The notes: generated from the sequence alone by a model not told the origin. A stretch of 64,000 nucleotides of DNA from Halioxenophilus aromaticivorans (GCF_042850945.1 NZ_AP031496.1:1860001-1924000), one strand, 5' to 3'. Positions 18,019 to 26,403 are shown, numbered from the stretch's first letter. Program-made: numbers and translations.

Positions 18019-18291
18019 ATGCATGAACGTCGGCGCTTTGAACGTCGCCCCTCGTCAATTCGGGTGGAGATCACCCACGGAGCCTTTGGCCGTATTGTGG
18101 GTTATGCCCGGGATATCTCAGATGGCGGTGCATCGGTAATGCTCGAAGGCGAGTTACGGCCACCAGTGGGTACTGTGGTCAGCGTGGTGTTTAAAAAAGT
18201 TTCGGGCCAGGTAAATGAAAAACCGGTCAATATGCAGGTTATGCATCAAAACAAAAACAACATAGGCTTGATGTTTGCCCCGGCCGGCTGA
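18019..18291 (+). CDS. PilZ-domain protein, single domain
   Basis: The 90-residue protein is entirely a PilZ domain. It shows the c-di-GMP binding signature: a run of Arg in the N-terminal switch (MHERRRFERRPSSIRVE) followed by RDISDGGASVML, fitting RXXXR ... (D/N)XSXXG. It should bind cyclic di-GMP and relay that to a partner, as single-domain PilZ proteins do in motility or surface behaviour. GGAG lies about nine bases before the ATG. It probably shares a transcript with the MBL hydrolase, but no functional link is evident. Confidence 0.9.
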   Translation: MHERRRFERRPSSIRVEITHGAFGRIVGYARDISDGGASVMLEGELRPPVGTVVSVVFKKVSGQVNEKPVNMQVMHQNKNNIGLMFAPAG

Positions 18292-18339
18292 AGTTTGACA
18301 CGCGGCTGGTCACGCTGCGGTTATTTCTCCCATTGCAGG

Positions 18340-18414
18340 TTGTATTGCTGCAGCTTGTACTGAACAAAGTTGTGCTGAAGCAAGTCGGACTGAAGCAAAT
18401 AGGCCTAAGTTAAG
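18340..18414. repeat. 15-bp degenerate tandem repeat, five units
   Basis: Consecutive 15-base units TTGTATTGCTGCAGC, TTGTACTGAACAAAG, TTGTGCTGAAGCAAG, TCGGACTGAAGCAAA and TAGGCCTAAGTTAAG occupy most of the 232-bp spacer between the PilZ gene and the convergent LRR gene. Units 2 to 4 are clearly related; units 1 and 5 are more diverged. Confidence 0.75.
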
Positions 18415-18523
18415 CGGTATTAAGGCGACATCGGCGCTGTTTGCAATGATCGACGTAATTGTGCGGGCTTGGCTTAGGTTTGCCCCAGCCGCTCTGTTCT
18501 ATTAGGGGTTTAGGGGTTCGTTC

Positions 18524-19036
18524 TTACCTGGCGTTGCAATGGTTTGGCGCTTCCACTTCTACGTCTCCGCCGGCCGTCATTTGCCCCACCTCGTCGCAGC
18601 GCACGCCTTTATTTCCCCTCAAATCCACCCATTCGAGCCGCGGCAGATTCAGAAGCGTTTGCAGCTGGGTTAGGTTATTACCCGAGAGATCCAGCCGCGT
18701 TATCTGGCTGAGACCGAGCAAGCCCTCAATCGATTGAATCTGGTTATCGGCTAGGTTCACTTGCTGTAAACCAGTGAACTGGTTTAGCCCAGTAATGTCA
18801 CTGATGCCAGCGTGGGAACAATTCAGTGCGTTAAGCTGCCGGTGTTGGGTGATGTTTTGGTCGCTAATCCACTGTGCTATACAAGCGTTTAGGGCTGGGT
18901 CCTGGGCTTGGATATCTCGCACCATCCCCGGCGGTTGGTACACCGGCCGGTCATTGAGCGATACCCGGTAGTCCTGGCAGCCGGCGAGGGCGATAGTGGC
19001 AGCTAAGCCGGTGGAAAAAGAAATTTTTGCAGGCAT
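18524..19036 (-). CDS. leucine-rich-repeat lipoprotein
   Basis: The 170-residue protein has a lipoprotein signal ending LAGC at residue 20, so it should be anchored in a membrane facing the periplasm or surface. Residues 70-150 hold about four leucine-rich repeats of the 21-22 residue type (LNALNCSHAGISDITGLNQF, LQQVNLADNQIQSIEGLLGL, ITRLDLSGNNLTQLQTLLNL, LEWVDLRGN). A Cys pair near the ends may form a disulfide. No function is assigned; such LRR lipoproteins usually bind proteins. It converges on the PilZ gene and diverges from the gene at 19141. Confidence 0.72.
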   Translation of the reverse strand: MPAKISFSTGLAATIALAGCQDYRVSLNDRPVYQPPGMVRDIQAQDPALNACIAQWISDQNITQHRQLNALNCSHAGISDITGLNQFTGLQQVNLADNQIQSIEGLLGLSQITRLDLSGNNLTQLQTLLNLPRLEWVDLRGNKGVRCDEVGQMTAGGDVEVEAPNHCNAR

Positions 19037-19140
19037 GGTGGCTGGCTGGGTAAACTCCGTCTAATGGAAGAGGCAGTTTAACCTAATCCGATCGGAGTGG
19101 TGCATCATTGAGTGATTTGTGGTTAGAAAGGAAAGGGTCG

Positions 19141-19590
19141 GTGTTAAACTTAGTGGCAAAATACAGTCGTGGGCTGGTGGTAACGGCAGTATTATGGCCG
19201 TGGAGTGTCTTTGCTCAAAGCTTTTCATTGGCAGATGGCGCTGTGCCTTTACAGCAACGCATAGACAACGCCGAAGTAGTGGCGGCCATTACTGTAGAAA
19301 CCGCCATGGAGCAAATTAACCTGGCGCTGTCCAAAAATGGCCGTTTCGTTTCCGAGGGGGTTCGCTACGGCGCGGTGGTGGACGAGGTTTGGAAGGGCAG
19401 GCTGACAGTTGGCGAAGACCTTATCAAATTCAATGTGTCCCTCAATAATTGCTACAAAACCCTGGCCCTGGCCGAGGAGTATTTGGTACTGGCACGGCTT
19501 AATAACAGCGGTGAGTTGGCCATAGACTCCTGTGACGATTTTGTACTGCGCAGCACCGCGCCGCGTAAATTCGCCTCGGTTAGTCCTTAA
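19141..19590 (+). CDS. exported protein, possibly netrin/TIMP-like fold
   Basis: I take the GTG at 19141, behind AAGGAAAGGG, giving 149 residues; an in-frame TTG at 19108 is the other choice. There is a signal peptide (residues 1-27, ending VFAQ). The mature part reads AEVVAAITVETAM ... VRYGAVVDEVWKG ... NNCYKTLALAEEYLVLARL ... SCDDFVLR. That order (a first strand, a WKG turn, a Cys before an EYLV strand, a Cys near the end) is reminiscent of the TIMP/netrin-like fold, but identity is too low for me to be sure. Its stop is 20 bp before rsmJ. Confidence 0.5.
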   Translation: MLNLVAKYSRGLVVTAVLWPWSVFAQSFSLADGAVPLQQRIDNAEVVAAITVETAMEQINLALSKNGRFVSEGVRYGAVVDEVWKGRLTVGEDLIKFNVSLNNCYKTLALAEEYLVLARLNNSGELAIDSCDDFVLRSTAPRKFASVSP

Positions 19591-19610
19591 CTGTTGATGG
19601 CTTAGCTGAT

Positions 19611-20408
19611 ATGCCTTGCTCGCCCACATCCAATACGGTGCTGCTAAACCCTTATAAAGACGCTGAGCTAAAACAGTTGGCACAGCATTTAGGCGTGAGC
19701 GAAATTACCCAGGCAAATTGGCGTGCCGAGCAAGGATTTGCCCTGCTGATCACCGCTCGCGGGCTGGGTCTTATGGATTATTCTCAGCCCAAAATTCAAC
19801 CTGTGGTGGTGGATTTTGTAGCCGGCAAGAGCCAGCATCGACGTTTGTTCGGTGGTGGAAAAGGGCAAATGATTGCCAAAGCAGTGGGGGTCTCAGCGCA
19901 TTTTAAACCACATGTATTCGATGCCACCGCAGGCCTAGGCGGCGATGCCTTTGTGCTGGCAAGCCTCGGCTGCCAGGTGACCATGGCAGAGCGTAACCCG
20001 GTGGTACACGCGTTGTTGGCCGACGGTTTACGCCGTGCGCGTTTAACCGAGGAGGCCGATATTTTGGCCATCGTGGATGCAATGAAGTTGCTAGAGTGTG
20101 ATGCTAAAACGGCGTTGGCCGGTGCAGGACATGTGCCGGAGCCGGAGATCATTTATCTAGACCCAATGTTTCCTAGCCGCAAAAAATCGGCCGCAGTCAA
20201 AAAAGAGATGCAGTTTTTTCATGCTGTGGTGGGGGCGGACCAAGACCAACACCTGCTACTGGAATCGGCTCGTCAGCGGGCCAAATACCGTGTAGTGGTC
20301 AAACGACCGAGGCTTGCCGAATGCATCGGCCAACAACCACCTACCTACCAATTAAGCGGCAAAACCAGCCGTTATGATATTTATGTCAATCAAAAATTGC
20401 CGCAATAA
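19611..20408 (+). CDS. rsmJ: 16S rRNA (guanine1516-N2)-methyltransferase RsmJ
   Basis: The 265-residue SAM-dependent methyltransferase modifies G1516 of 16S rRNA. Family hallmarks in order: LLITARGLGLMD near residue 45, VDFVAGKSQHRRLFGGGKGQ near residue 63 (the signature of the family), the SAM loop VFDATAGLGGDAFVLASLG near residue 103, and the catalytic-type motif IYLDPMFPSRKKSA near residue 180. Length is slightly above that of E. coli RsmJ (250). A probable terminator lies about 95 bp past the stop. Confidence 0.95.
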   Translation: MPCSPTSNTVLLNPYKDAELKQLAQHLGVSEITQANWRAEQGFALLITARGLGLMDYSQPKIQPVVVDFVAGKSQHRRLFGGGKGQMIAKAVGVSAHFKPHVFDATAGLGGDAFVLASLGCQVTMAERNPVVHALLADGLRRARLTEEADILAIVDAMKLLECDAKTALAGAGHVPEPEIIYLDPMFPSRKKSAAVKKEMQFFHAVVGADQDQHLLLESARQRAKYRVVVKRPRLAECIGQQPPTYQLSGKTSRYDIYVNQKLPQ

Positions 20409-20503
20409 TTATGGCTCGGCTTTTGTTTTCGTCGTGTTTGGCAGTTGCGTAAGGCAATGACATGTTACGGAAGCGCGTTAGCTCAAGTTGATCAGTGTTA
20501 AGG

Positions 20504-20526
20504 CGAGGGGTTTGGCCTCGGTTTTT
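20504..20526 (+). terminator. probable terminator downstream of rsmJ
   Basis: A short stem CGAGG / CCTCG with a 7-base loop is followed by GTTTTT. It is weaker than the other terminators in this window because the stem is only 5 bp. Confidence 0.5.
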
Positions 20527-20537
20527 AGAAGAACAAT

Positions 20538-20807
20538 TTACCGATCTTTTATAAAGTTTATTATTCGAATAATTACCATGCGAATGTGAGCAAGCATGGC
20601 CAAAAGAAACCCTAGGGCAACCACCACCAAACTGATCGCTAGGATGATTTCTTGCGGCCAGGAGCTTTCCATATGATAACCGGAATAAACACCCACCATG
20701 CCGGTAAAAAATATTGCCGCGCCTAAACGAAATTGTTTGAAAACAGTATCTAAGCTTGCGCTGTAGTGATGTTTGAGCGCCACCCAATAGCGATTATTTT
20801 GCCACAC
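20538..20807 (-). CDS. small two-helix membrane protein, unknown
   Basis: The 89-residue protein starts at a GTG with GAGGCG nine bases upstream. Two transmembrane helices are visible (about residues 28-45, GAAIFFTGMVGVYSGY, and 53-80, ILAISLVVVALGFLLAMLAHIRMVII), with an Arg/Lys-rich C-terminus. I recognise no family. It begins 22 bp after moaE on the same strand, so it is the last gene of the moa transcript by position, but nothing in the sequence links it to molybdopterin synthesis. Confidence 0.6.
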   Translation of the reverse strand: MWQNNRYWVALKHHYSASLDTVFKQFRLGAAIFFTGMVGVYSGYHMESSWPQEIILAISLVVVALGFLLAMLAHIRMVIIRIINFIKDR

Positions 20808-20829
20808 GAATCAACGCCTCAATAAAAAA

Positions 20830-21297
20830 TTAATCTTGCCAGCGATGCTTGGCCGCCACGTCGGATTGCTTAGACGCTACCCATTGCTCGCCATCGGTAC
20901 GAATTTCCTTTTTCCAAAATGGGGCGTCGTTTTTTAGGTAATCCATAATAAATTCACAGGCGTTGAATGCGGCTACGCGGTGTGCGCTGGCGACGCCGAC
21001 AGCTACAATGGGATGGCCTGCTTCCAGGCGACCAATGCGATGCACAAGCGAAATGGCTTGAATTGGCCATTTTGACGCCGCTTGTTGAGCAATAGTTTGC
21101 AATGATTTTTCAGTCATTCCGGGGTAGTGCTCTAATTCTAGGGCGATAATATTTTTGTCGTTATCCAGGTCGCGCACTAAGCCGGTGAAAGTTACTACGG
21201 CCCCGGGCGAGGGTGTGCATTGGCTCAGTTGATGGTACATTTCGCCGGTGTCGAAAGGCTCAGGTTGCACGGCAATGCTGATGTTGGCGTGGCTCAT
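20830..21297 (-). CDS. moaE: molybdopterin synthase catalytic subunit MoaE
   Basis: The 155-residue large subunit of molybdopterin synthase transfers sulfur from the MoaD thiocarboxylate to cyclic pyranopterin monophosphate. Diagnostic segments are GAVVTFTGLVRD near residue 33, LELEHYPGMTEKSL near residue 53, VHRIGRLEAGHPIVAVGVASAHR near residue 85 in outline, and the catalytic-site Lys motif PFWKKEIRTDG near residue 130. Its ATG follows the moaD stop by two bases, and the Shine-Dalgarno GGAGG lies in the moaD C-terminal codons, so the two are translationally coupled. Confidence 0.96.
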   Translation of the reverse strand: MSHANISIAVQPEPFDTGEMYHQLSQCTPSPGAVVTFTGLVRDLDNDKNIIALELEHYPGMTEKSLQTIAQQAASKWPIQAISLVHRIGRLEAGHPIVAVGVASAHRVAAFNACEFIMDYLKNDAPFWKKEIRTDGEQWVASKQSDVAAKHRWQD

Positions 21298-21299
21298 AA

Positions 21300-21587
21300 T
21301 TATCCTCCTGTAACTGGCGGGAAGAAGGCGACCTCATCACCGTCTGCAATGGGGCAGGGCGCCTGGACGATCTCCTGGTTCACCGCAATAAACAGTTTCT
21401 GCTCGGAGAAAACAGATTGCCAGTTTGGATTGTTTTGACACAAAAATGCTATTAATTGGTCACTGTTGAAAGCTTCTGTAGGGGTGCCATTGGATGCAAT
21501 AAATTGGGCTAAAGATTCGATGTTAATCAATTGTTTGTCGCTGCCCAGTTGGTCTCTTAAACTGGCAAAAAATAAAACGGTAATCAT
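21300..21587 (-). CDS. moaD: molybdopterin synthase sulfur carrier MoaD
   Basis: The 95-residue ubiquitin-like protein ends in VTGG; the terminal Gly-Gly carries the thiocarboxylate donated to MoaE. The beta-grasp start MITVLFFASLRDQLG and the final DGDEVAFFPPVTGG are typical. It is a little longer than E. coli MoaD (81). It lies 90 bp after moaC and directly before moaE, the usual order. Confidence 0.94.
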   Translation of the reverse strand: MITVLFFASLRDQLGSDKQLINIESLAQFIASNGTPTEAFNSDQLIAFLCQNNPNWQSVFSEQKLFIAVNQEIVQAPCPIADGDEVAFFPPVTGG

Positions 21588-21677
21588 TGCTGCTTGGCCT
21601 TAATTGATTTAATCCTGCAGTGGCGTATGTGTTCATTGGCGCGCCCCCCTTAAAAAAATACTGGTTCGGGTGCTGCG

Positions 21678-22166
21678 CTAAATTGCCGCGTCTTCGGCTT
21701 GCCAAGGTCCACTTTTGCCGCCCAGTTTTTCCATTAATTTCACTTCGCTAATCACCATGGCTTTATCCACAGCTTTGCACATATCGTAAAGCGTGAGGGC
21801 GGCCACGCTTACCGCGGTGAGTGCTTCCATTTCAACACCGGTTTTGCCTGCTAATTTACAAGTGGCGGTAATATGCACGCAGCTATTATCGGTGTCCGGG
21901 GTAAGCTCCACGCTGATTTTGGTAAGCGCTAACGGGTGACATAGCGGGATAAGGTCACTGGTCTTTTTGGCTGCCATGATTCCGGCAATTCTGGCGGTGG
22001 CGAATACGTCGCCTTTTTTATGGCCGCCGGAGACAATCAAGGTCAAGGTTTGGGGTAGCATACGAATCTGGGCCGATGCTGTGGCTGAGCGTTCGGTGAC
22101 CTGCTTGCTACCAACGTCAACCATATGGGCTTCGCCGGCGGCATTAAGGTGGGTAAGTTCAGACAT
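21678..22166 (-). CDS. moaC: cyclic pyranopterin monophosphate synthase MoaC
   Basis: The 162-residue protein works with MoaA (not in this window) to convert GTP-derived cyclohydropterin to cyclic pyranopterin monophosphate. The family motifs are seen: HMVDVGSKQVTERSA near residue 15, KGDVFATARIAGIMAAKKTSDLIPLCHPL (in outline) near residue 50, and TGVEMEALTAVSVAALTLYDMCKA near residue 108. I choose the ATG at 22166 because homologues start about there (161 residues in E. coli); eight further codons are open upstream. First gene of the moaC-moaD-moaE cluster. Confidence 0.96.
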   Translation of the reverse strand: MSELTHLNAAGEAHMVDVGSKQVTERSATASAQIRMLPQTLTLIVSGGHKKGDVFATARIAGIMAAKKTSDLIPLCHPLALTKISVELTPDTDNSCVHITATCKLAGKTGVEMEALTAVSVAALTLYDMCKAVDKAMVISEVKLMEKLGGKSGPWQAEDAAI

Positions 22167-22635
22167 AGGTAACTCTAAATAGGGAATCAAGGGGCGTTGT
22201 TACGTTTCACCTCAGTATAAAGTGAATCTATTACGCTAGAAAGTGACTAAATTTGACGCGTAGAGCAATAATCGATTGTTTTTCGGTCTTTTAGCTTTAA
22301 TAATAGCGAAGTTTGGTTATAATGCGCCGCATTCTGAGCCGCGTTCGTTTTATCCTCCTGCAACCCACAATAACGGATACGCACGCGGTTTGGCCGCAAG
22401 CACATGCTGGTCGGCCGCTGACCAAATTTTCGGCTATTCTTTCAGTAAAGCGCTTTCTGAATGCACACGCATTGTGCACTGCAGCGTGGCATGAAAAACG
22501 TGGTCGGCAGCTAGGTGGAGTTGTCGCACAACCTGTGTGCAGTTTCCGACAGCTTATTATCGCACCGCATCCGTTAGCAGAGCCCATTGTACGTAGCCCT
22601 GGTGGCCAACCTAATTAACGTTCTAAGAGAGTTTG
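22167..22635. other. 469-bp spacer between divergent genes, with a possible long leader
   Basis: This holds the upstream regions of moaC (minus) and of the gene at 22636 (plus). An AT-rich stretch to about 22320 ends in a consensus TATAAT; the following 310 bases are GC-rich with several short inverted repeats (such as GGTCGGC..GCTGACC around 22410) and no convincing protein frame on either strand. I recognise no known riboswitch or RNA family. Confidence 0.5.
22296..22323 (+). promoter_or_regulatory. candidate sigma70 promoter for the gene at 22636
   Basis: A perfect -10 box TATAAT stands at 22318-22323 with TG just before it, and a weak -35-like TTTAAT 16 bases upstream. If used, it would make a leader of about 305 nt. 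Confidence 0.45.
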
Positions 22636-23031
22636 ATGTTAAAACACATTGCCGTTCGATTGAGAAAATTTCATCATGGCCAATTGGCCTTCAATATAAA
22701 CGAGTCCACCGTTGTAAATGCGAACATCGAGAAACGCGATCCGGCCTTAAAAAACCTGTTAGAAGGCTTTCTCAATAATGGTTTGGAATACACGGTAGAT
22801 GGTTGTGATTTGTACTGGTTTCAAATCGACGATGAACACCCGTTAAGTTTTTACGAGCCGCTCAATGAGGTAGAAGTGGTTTTTGAAAGCGAATGGTTTG
22901 AAAATAAAAAAGACAGCTTCCGCCATATGGCCGGCATGAAATACTTTGATGCCAGCGCCGGCTTAGCTAACCAATTTACGATTAAAGATCAGCAGCGAAA
23001 AATTGCCTACCAGTTAGACTCTGCCGCATAA
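22636..23031 (+). CDS. conserved-looking acidic protein, unknown function
   Basis: The 131-residue cytoplasmic protein has no membrane segments or signal peptide. The start is the ATG at 22636, with AGAGAG seven bases upstream. It is rich in Asp/Glu in the middle (DGCDLYWFQIDDEHPLSFYEPLNEVEVVFESEWFE in pieces) and looks like a compact alpha/beta fold, but I recognise no family. It stands alone, with long spacers on both sides: a structured leader upstream and a pyrimidine-rich stretch downstream. Confidence 0.55.
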   Translation: MLKHIAVRLRKFHHGQLAFNINESTVVNANIEKRDPALKNLLEGFLNNGLEYTVDGCDLYWFQIDDEHPLSFYEPLNEVEVVFESEWFENKKDSFRHMAGMKYFDASAGLANQFTIKDQQRKIAYQLDSAA

Positions 23032-23463
23032 GCGCTGCTTTTTATAGGTGAGGTGGTAAACGCCGCGCAGGCGTAACCGGTTAATCCTAAAATACTGCGG
23101 CCCTTTAATAAGATTTTGCCAACGGCAGGGATGCCTTTTGAATACAGATGCTTGCCAGCTCGATCTGCGCTGGTATATATCCTCCGTCAATATCACACTT
23201 CTTTTTGCCTCTACACTTTTTTGCCTCTATAGGTGCTGTTTTTTCGTGCGCTTGTTGCTTTGATTTCTTTCTCTCTGTTTCCTTGTTCTTTTCTTCGCTT
23301 GTCCTTTTGTTGCTCTGTCCTCGCGTTCGATGTTCTCATGTTTCTCCGTCAAGAGGCTCACTTGTCGTTGAACTCTGATTTTCTGCTGTAGTGTAGAACT
23401 TTCAATTCCTGTACTCATCGTTGCATTCGCTTTACCGAACCTTACAATAACGGCTTAAGTAAC
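23032..23463. other. 432-bp spacer with a pyrimidine-rich tract
   Basis: From about 23180 to 23330 the plus strand is strongly pyrimidine-rich. Within it, a roughly 17-bp segment is duplicated (CACTTCTTTTTGCCTCTA followed by CACTTTTTTGCCTCTAT at 23196-23230). No gene is supported on either strand; the open frames translate to Ser/Phe/Cys or Arg/Lys runs. Confidence 0.6.
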
Positions 23464-24165
23464 GTGAGTCTTCGCTCAACCACAGATGCCGATATGCCGC
23501 ATTTTGAGCATCTCCGAGCGGGGTTGTTTGTGGGCCTGAATCCACCCAAGCTTCACGGCGCAATAGTGATGTCGTTACAGGCAAAATATCACCATAGGAA
23601 TCCTGCGATGGGACGGTCGTTTGTTGTTAAGCCGCTGATGGGCACTGATCAAGCAGAGCAGTTTGCGTTACGGTATGGCTTTAAGGTTCAGCCACAGACG
23701 CTGGTGGTTAGTGTCAGTGACGCCTTTTCCGATTACATTGTTCTGGCTTTAAGCGAGCAGCTGGAATCTCGTCAACAACGGGACGAGCATTACCGTCAGG
23801 CGATTGAATATCTGCAAAAAGCTCAGGCGCTGTTGCGTGGTCAGCCGCACCCGGCTGGAGGCATGGTCAATAAGTTGGAAAAAATGCAACTTACCTTGGA
23901 TAAAGTGATTGATAACCGCAGTGAGGTTGCAGAAGAACGCGCCAAGCGGTTTGTTGAATTAAACTTGGTGCGTAGGCTAAGAGATGTTTGGCAGCGCTAT
24001 ACCAACACGCCTTTTTACGTTGGCTTGGATGGCAGCGGCCGCTCGCCCCACGATTATTTGCGCCAGTGCTTCGAGTTGGCGTTAGCGCAATACCCTGAGA
24101 TCGAATGGTTGGGCGCGGTGAATGACCGCGCCATAGATTTTATGTTGAAAGCGATACGGAGCTAG
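23464..24165 (+). CDS. unknown cytoplasmic protein
   Basis: The longest form starts at the GTG at 23464 (233 residues). No start has a good Shine-Dalgarno; ATGs at 23494 and 23569 are alternatives. The protein is soluble. Residues 90-160 are helical and charged (LEKMQLTLDKVIDNRSEVAEERAKRF in part), and the C-terminus has FYVGLDGSGRSPHDYLRQCFELALAQYPEIEWLG. No family recognised. Its stop overlaps that of the convergent aminopeptidase by four bases. Confidence 0.55.
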   Translation: MSLRSTTDADMPHFEHLRAGLFVGLNPPKLHGAIVMSLQAKYHHRNPAMGRSFVVKPLMGTDQAEQFALRYGFKVQPQTLVVSVSDAFSDYIVLALSEQLESRQQRDEHYRQAIEYLQKAQALLRGQPHPAGGMVNKLEKMQLTLDKVIDNRSEVAEERAKRFVELNLVRRLRDVWQRYTNTPFYVGLDGSGRSPHDYLRQCFELALAQYPEIEWLGAVNDRAIDFMLKAIRS

Positions 24166-25550
24166 GGCTCAAAGCGGCCAGCTAGGTAGTTGTAGACTGC
24201 CCTCAGTCCCATGGCTTCGCCGCCCACCGGGCGGCCCGGTAATTTGCGGTTATTCCAGGCCATCACATCGAAGTGCATCCATTGGGTATCCGGGCTAACG
24301 AACTCCTGTAGAAATAACGCTGCAGTGATAGCGCCGCCCAAGGGGCTGGCTGCGCTGTTAACCATGTCGGCAACTTCGCTGTTGAGCATGGAGCGATAGG
24401 CCTTGTGCAGAGGCATGGGCCACACTGGGTCATCAATTTCGCTGCCCTGTTGGGCCACCGCTTCGGCAACGTCTGGGTGAGTGCAGAAGAGGGCGGGCAG
24501 TTCCGTACCCAGGGCCACCCGAGCGGCTCCGGTTAGGGTGGCGAAATCAATCACCAGTTCCGGTTGCTCGGTACAGGCCTCGGCCAGGGCATCGCACAAA
24601 ATCAGGCGGCCTTCGGCGTCGGTATTGTCGATCTCCACCGTGGTGCCCTGGCGTGTGGTGATAACGTCGCCCGGTCGAAACGCGTTGCCGCCGATGGCGT
24701 TTTCCACCGCGGGTACTAAAACCCTAAGACGAACGGGCAGTTGATTGGCCATAATCAATTCAGCCAATGCCAGGGCATGGGCTGCGCCGCCCATGTCTTT
24801 TTTCATTAAACGCATCCCCTGGGATGGTTTTAGATCCAGGCCGCCACTATCAAAACACACGCCTTTCCCCACTAATGTCAATTTGGGAGCGGCACTGTCG
24901 CCCCAGGTCAGGTCGATTAACCGAGATGGGTGCTCACTGGCCCTGCCAACGGTATAAATGGTGGGGAAGTTGTCTTGCAATAGCTCCTCGCCCACCCACT
25001 GGCGTAGGGTTGCCGTGTGGGTTTGAGCCATTTTTTCTGCACACCACGCCAAGTGTTGTGGCATTAAGTTTTCTGCTGGGGTATTAATAAGGTCGCGTGC
25101 TAAATACACCGCCCGAGCGGTTTTTTCTACGCGTTCTAATAAAGCGGAATCTTGGACAAAAAGTTGGCACTTTTGGTTGCCGTCTTGGTTGGATTTGAAC
25201 GCGCAAAATTGATAGCTGCCCAAGTACCAACCCAGTACTATCTTTTCCAATAGCTGCGAATTTTTTTCGTCGCAATGATATTTGCCTGGCGGGAGCATTT
25301 TGGCCAAATCGCCACAGCAGAAAAAATCTTCTGTATCACAAAAAAAGATTGCTTGGCTGAGCTCACCGGTGGGGCTTGGTATAAGTGCCACACCTTTGCC
25401 AGTAAAGCTCGTGCTGGTTAGCCAATTTTGTACATGGCTGGGTTGGAGATTGCGCCATTGATCAAAATTTTTTTGATCGTTAACAATCAAATTGATGCCT
25501 TCGGTGCCAATGTAAACGTTTGCAGTTGGTAATAAAATTACTTCGCTCAT
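24162..25550 (-). CDS. M17 leucyl aminopeptidase family protein
   Basis: The 462-residue cytosolic dizinc/manganese aminopeptidase removes N-terminal residues from peptides. The catalytic C-terminal half shows GKGVCFDSGGLDLKPS near residue 228 (metal and Lys ligands), MKKDMGGAAHALALAE just after, and NTDAEGRLILCDALAE near residue 306, the M17 signature. The N-terminal half is poorly conserved, as usual in PepB-like members, and the protein is shorter than PepA (503). It is followed on the minus-strand map by ppsR upstream (34-bp gap), which gives the two genes the same direction. Confidence 0.9.
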   Translation of the reverse strand: MSEVILLPTANVYIGTEGINLIVNDQKNFDQWRNLQPSHVQNWLTSTSFTGKGVALIPSPTGELSQAIFFCDTEDFFCCGDLAKMLPPGKYHCDEKNSQLLEKIVLGWYLGSYQFCAFKSNQDGNQKCQLFVQDSALLERVEKTARAVYLARDLINTPAENLMPQHLAWCAEKMAQTHTATLRQWVGEELLQDNFPTIYTVGRASEHPSRLIDLTWGDSAAPKLTLVGKGVCFDSGGLDLKPSQGMRLMKKDMGGAAHALALAELIMANQLPVRLRVLVPAVENAIGGNAFRPGDVITTRQGTTVEIDNTDAEGRLILCDALAEACTEQPELVIDFATLTGAARVALGTELPALFCTHPDVAEAVAQQGSEIDDPVWPMPLHKAYRSMLNSEVADMVNSAASPLGGAITAALFLQEFVSPDTQWMHFDVMAWNNRKLPGRPVGGEAMGLRAVYNYLAGRFEP

Positions 25551-25584
25551 TGTATTCCTTAATGATTAACCGGTTTTTAATAAA

Positions 25585-26403
25585 TTAAACTCGGCGTTGC
25601 AGGTTTTTCTGCACAATAATTTGGGTGGCAATTTCTTCCACAGAAATCGACGTTGTGTCGATGGTCGGAATGCCTAGTTTGCGATACAAAAATAGCCCTT
25701 CTTTTACTTCCCAGGCGCATTGTTTTATGGAAGCGTACTTAGAATCGGCTCGTCTTTGCTGGCGAATGTCGGACAACCGTGAAGGGTCGATAGTGAGCGC
25801 AAACAGCTTGTTTTTATGCTCCCTGAGGCTTTTGGGTAATTCGCCTTTATTTAAATCTTCTTCTGTCAATGGGTAATTGGCAGCAAAAATGCCGTGCTGC
25901 ATAGCAATGTACAAACAGGTGGGTGTCTTGGCGCTACGCGATACGCCAATTAGGATTACGTCGGCATCACCGTAATACCGAGTCTTCATGCCGTCGTCGT
26001 TTTCCAGTGCGAAGTTTACCGCATCCATCCGAATTAAAGCCCGTTCACCGGAGGGGTTATCGTGGCTTTGTCCAACCTGATAAGATGACACGGAACCTAG
26101 TTCTTTTTCCAAGGAAGGCAAAAACGTACCGATAATATCCATCAGTGAGCCTTTGGACTGCGCAATGTGATCGCGTATTTCGGGGTTCATGATGGTGTCA
26201 AAAATTAAAGGCTTGGCCCCAGTTTTGGCAGCCGCTTCATTAATTTGCCTGATTGCTTCGTCGGCTTTTTCAATGCTGTCGGTATAGGGCAGATACACTT
26301 TGTGAAACTGCGTTTCCTTGAACAGAGGTAAAAGTGCGTTTCCTAAAGTTTGCGATGTGATGCCCGTGCTGTCGGAAATAAAAAAAGCGTATCTAGCGGT
26401 CAT
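25585..26403 (-). CDS. ppsR: PEP synthetase regulatory kinase/phosphorylase PpsR
   Basis: The 272-residue bifunctional enzyme uses ADP to phosphorylate, and phosphate to dephosphorylate, a Thr of PEP synthase, switching it off and on. The family signature DVILIGVSRSAKTPTCLYIA (P-loop-like GVSRSAKT) lies near residue 150. The N-terminus AFFISDSTGITSQTLGNALL and the C-terminus STTSISVEEIATQII fit the DUF299 family. It diverges from ppsA, its target, with a 99-bp shared upstream region, the arrangement seen in E. coli. Confidence 0.96.
   Translation of the reverse strand: MTARYAFFISDSTGITSQTLGNALLPLFKETQFHKVYLPYTDSIEKADEAIRQINEAAAKTGAKPLIFDTIMNPEIRDHIAQSKGSLMDIIGTFLPSLEKELGSVSSYQVGQSHDNPSGERALIRMDAVNFALENDDGMKTRYYGDADVILIGVSRSAKTPTCLYIAMQHGIFAANYPLTEEDLNKGELPKSLREHKNKLFALTIDPSRLSDIRQQRRADSKYASIKQCAWEVKEGLFLYRKLGIPTIDTTSISVEEIATQIIVQKNLQRRV

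Noticed and set aside
22313..22618. 101-codon frame in the moaC-22636 spacer
   Set aside because: Basic and low-complexity, without a ribosome-binding site; both strands are open here only by GC content.
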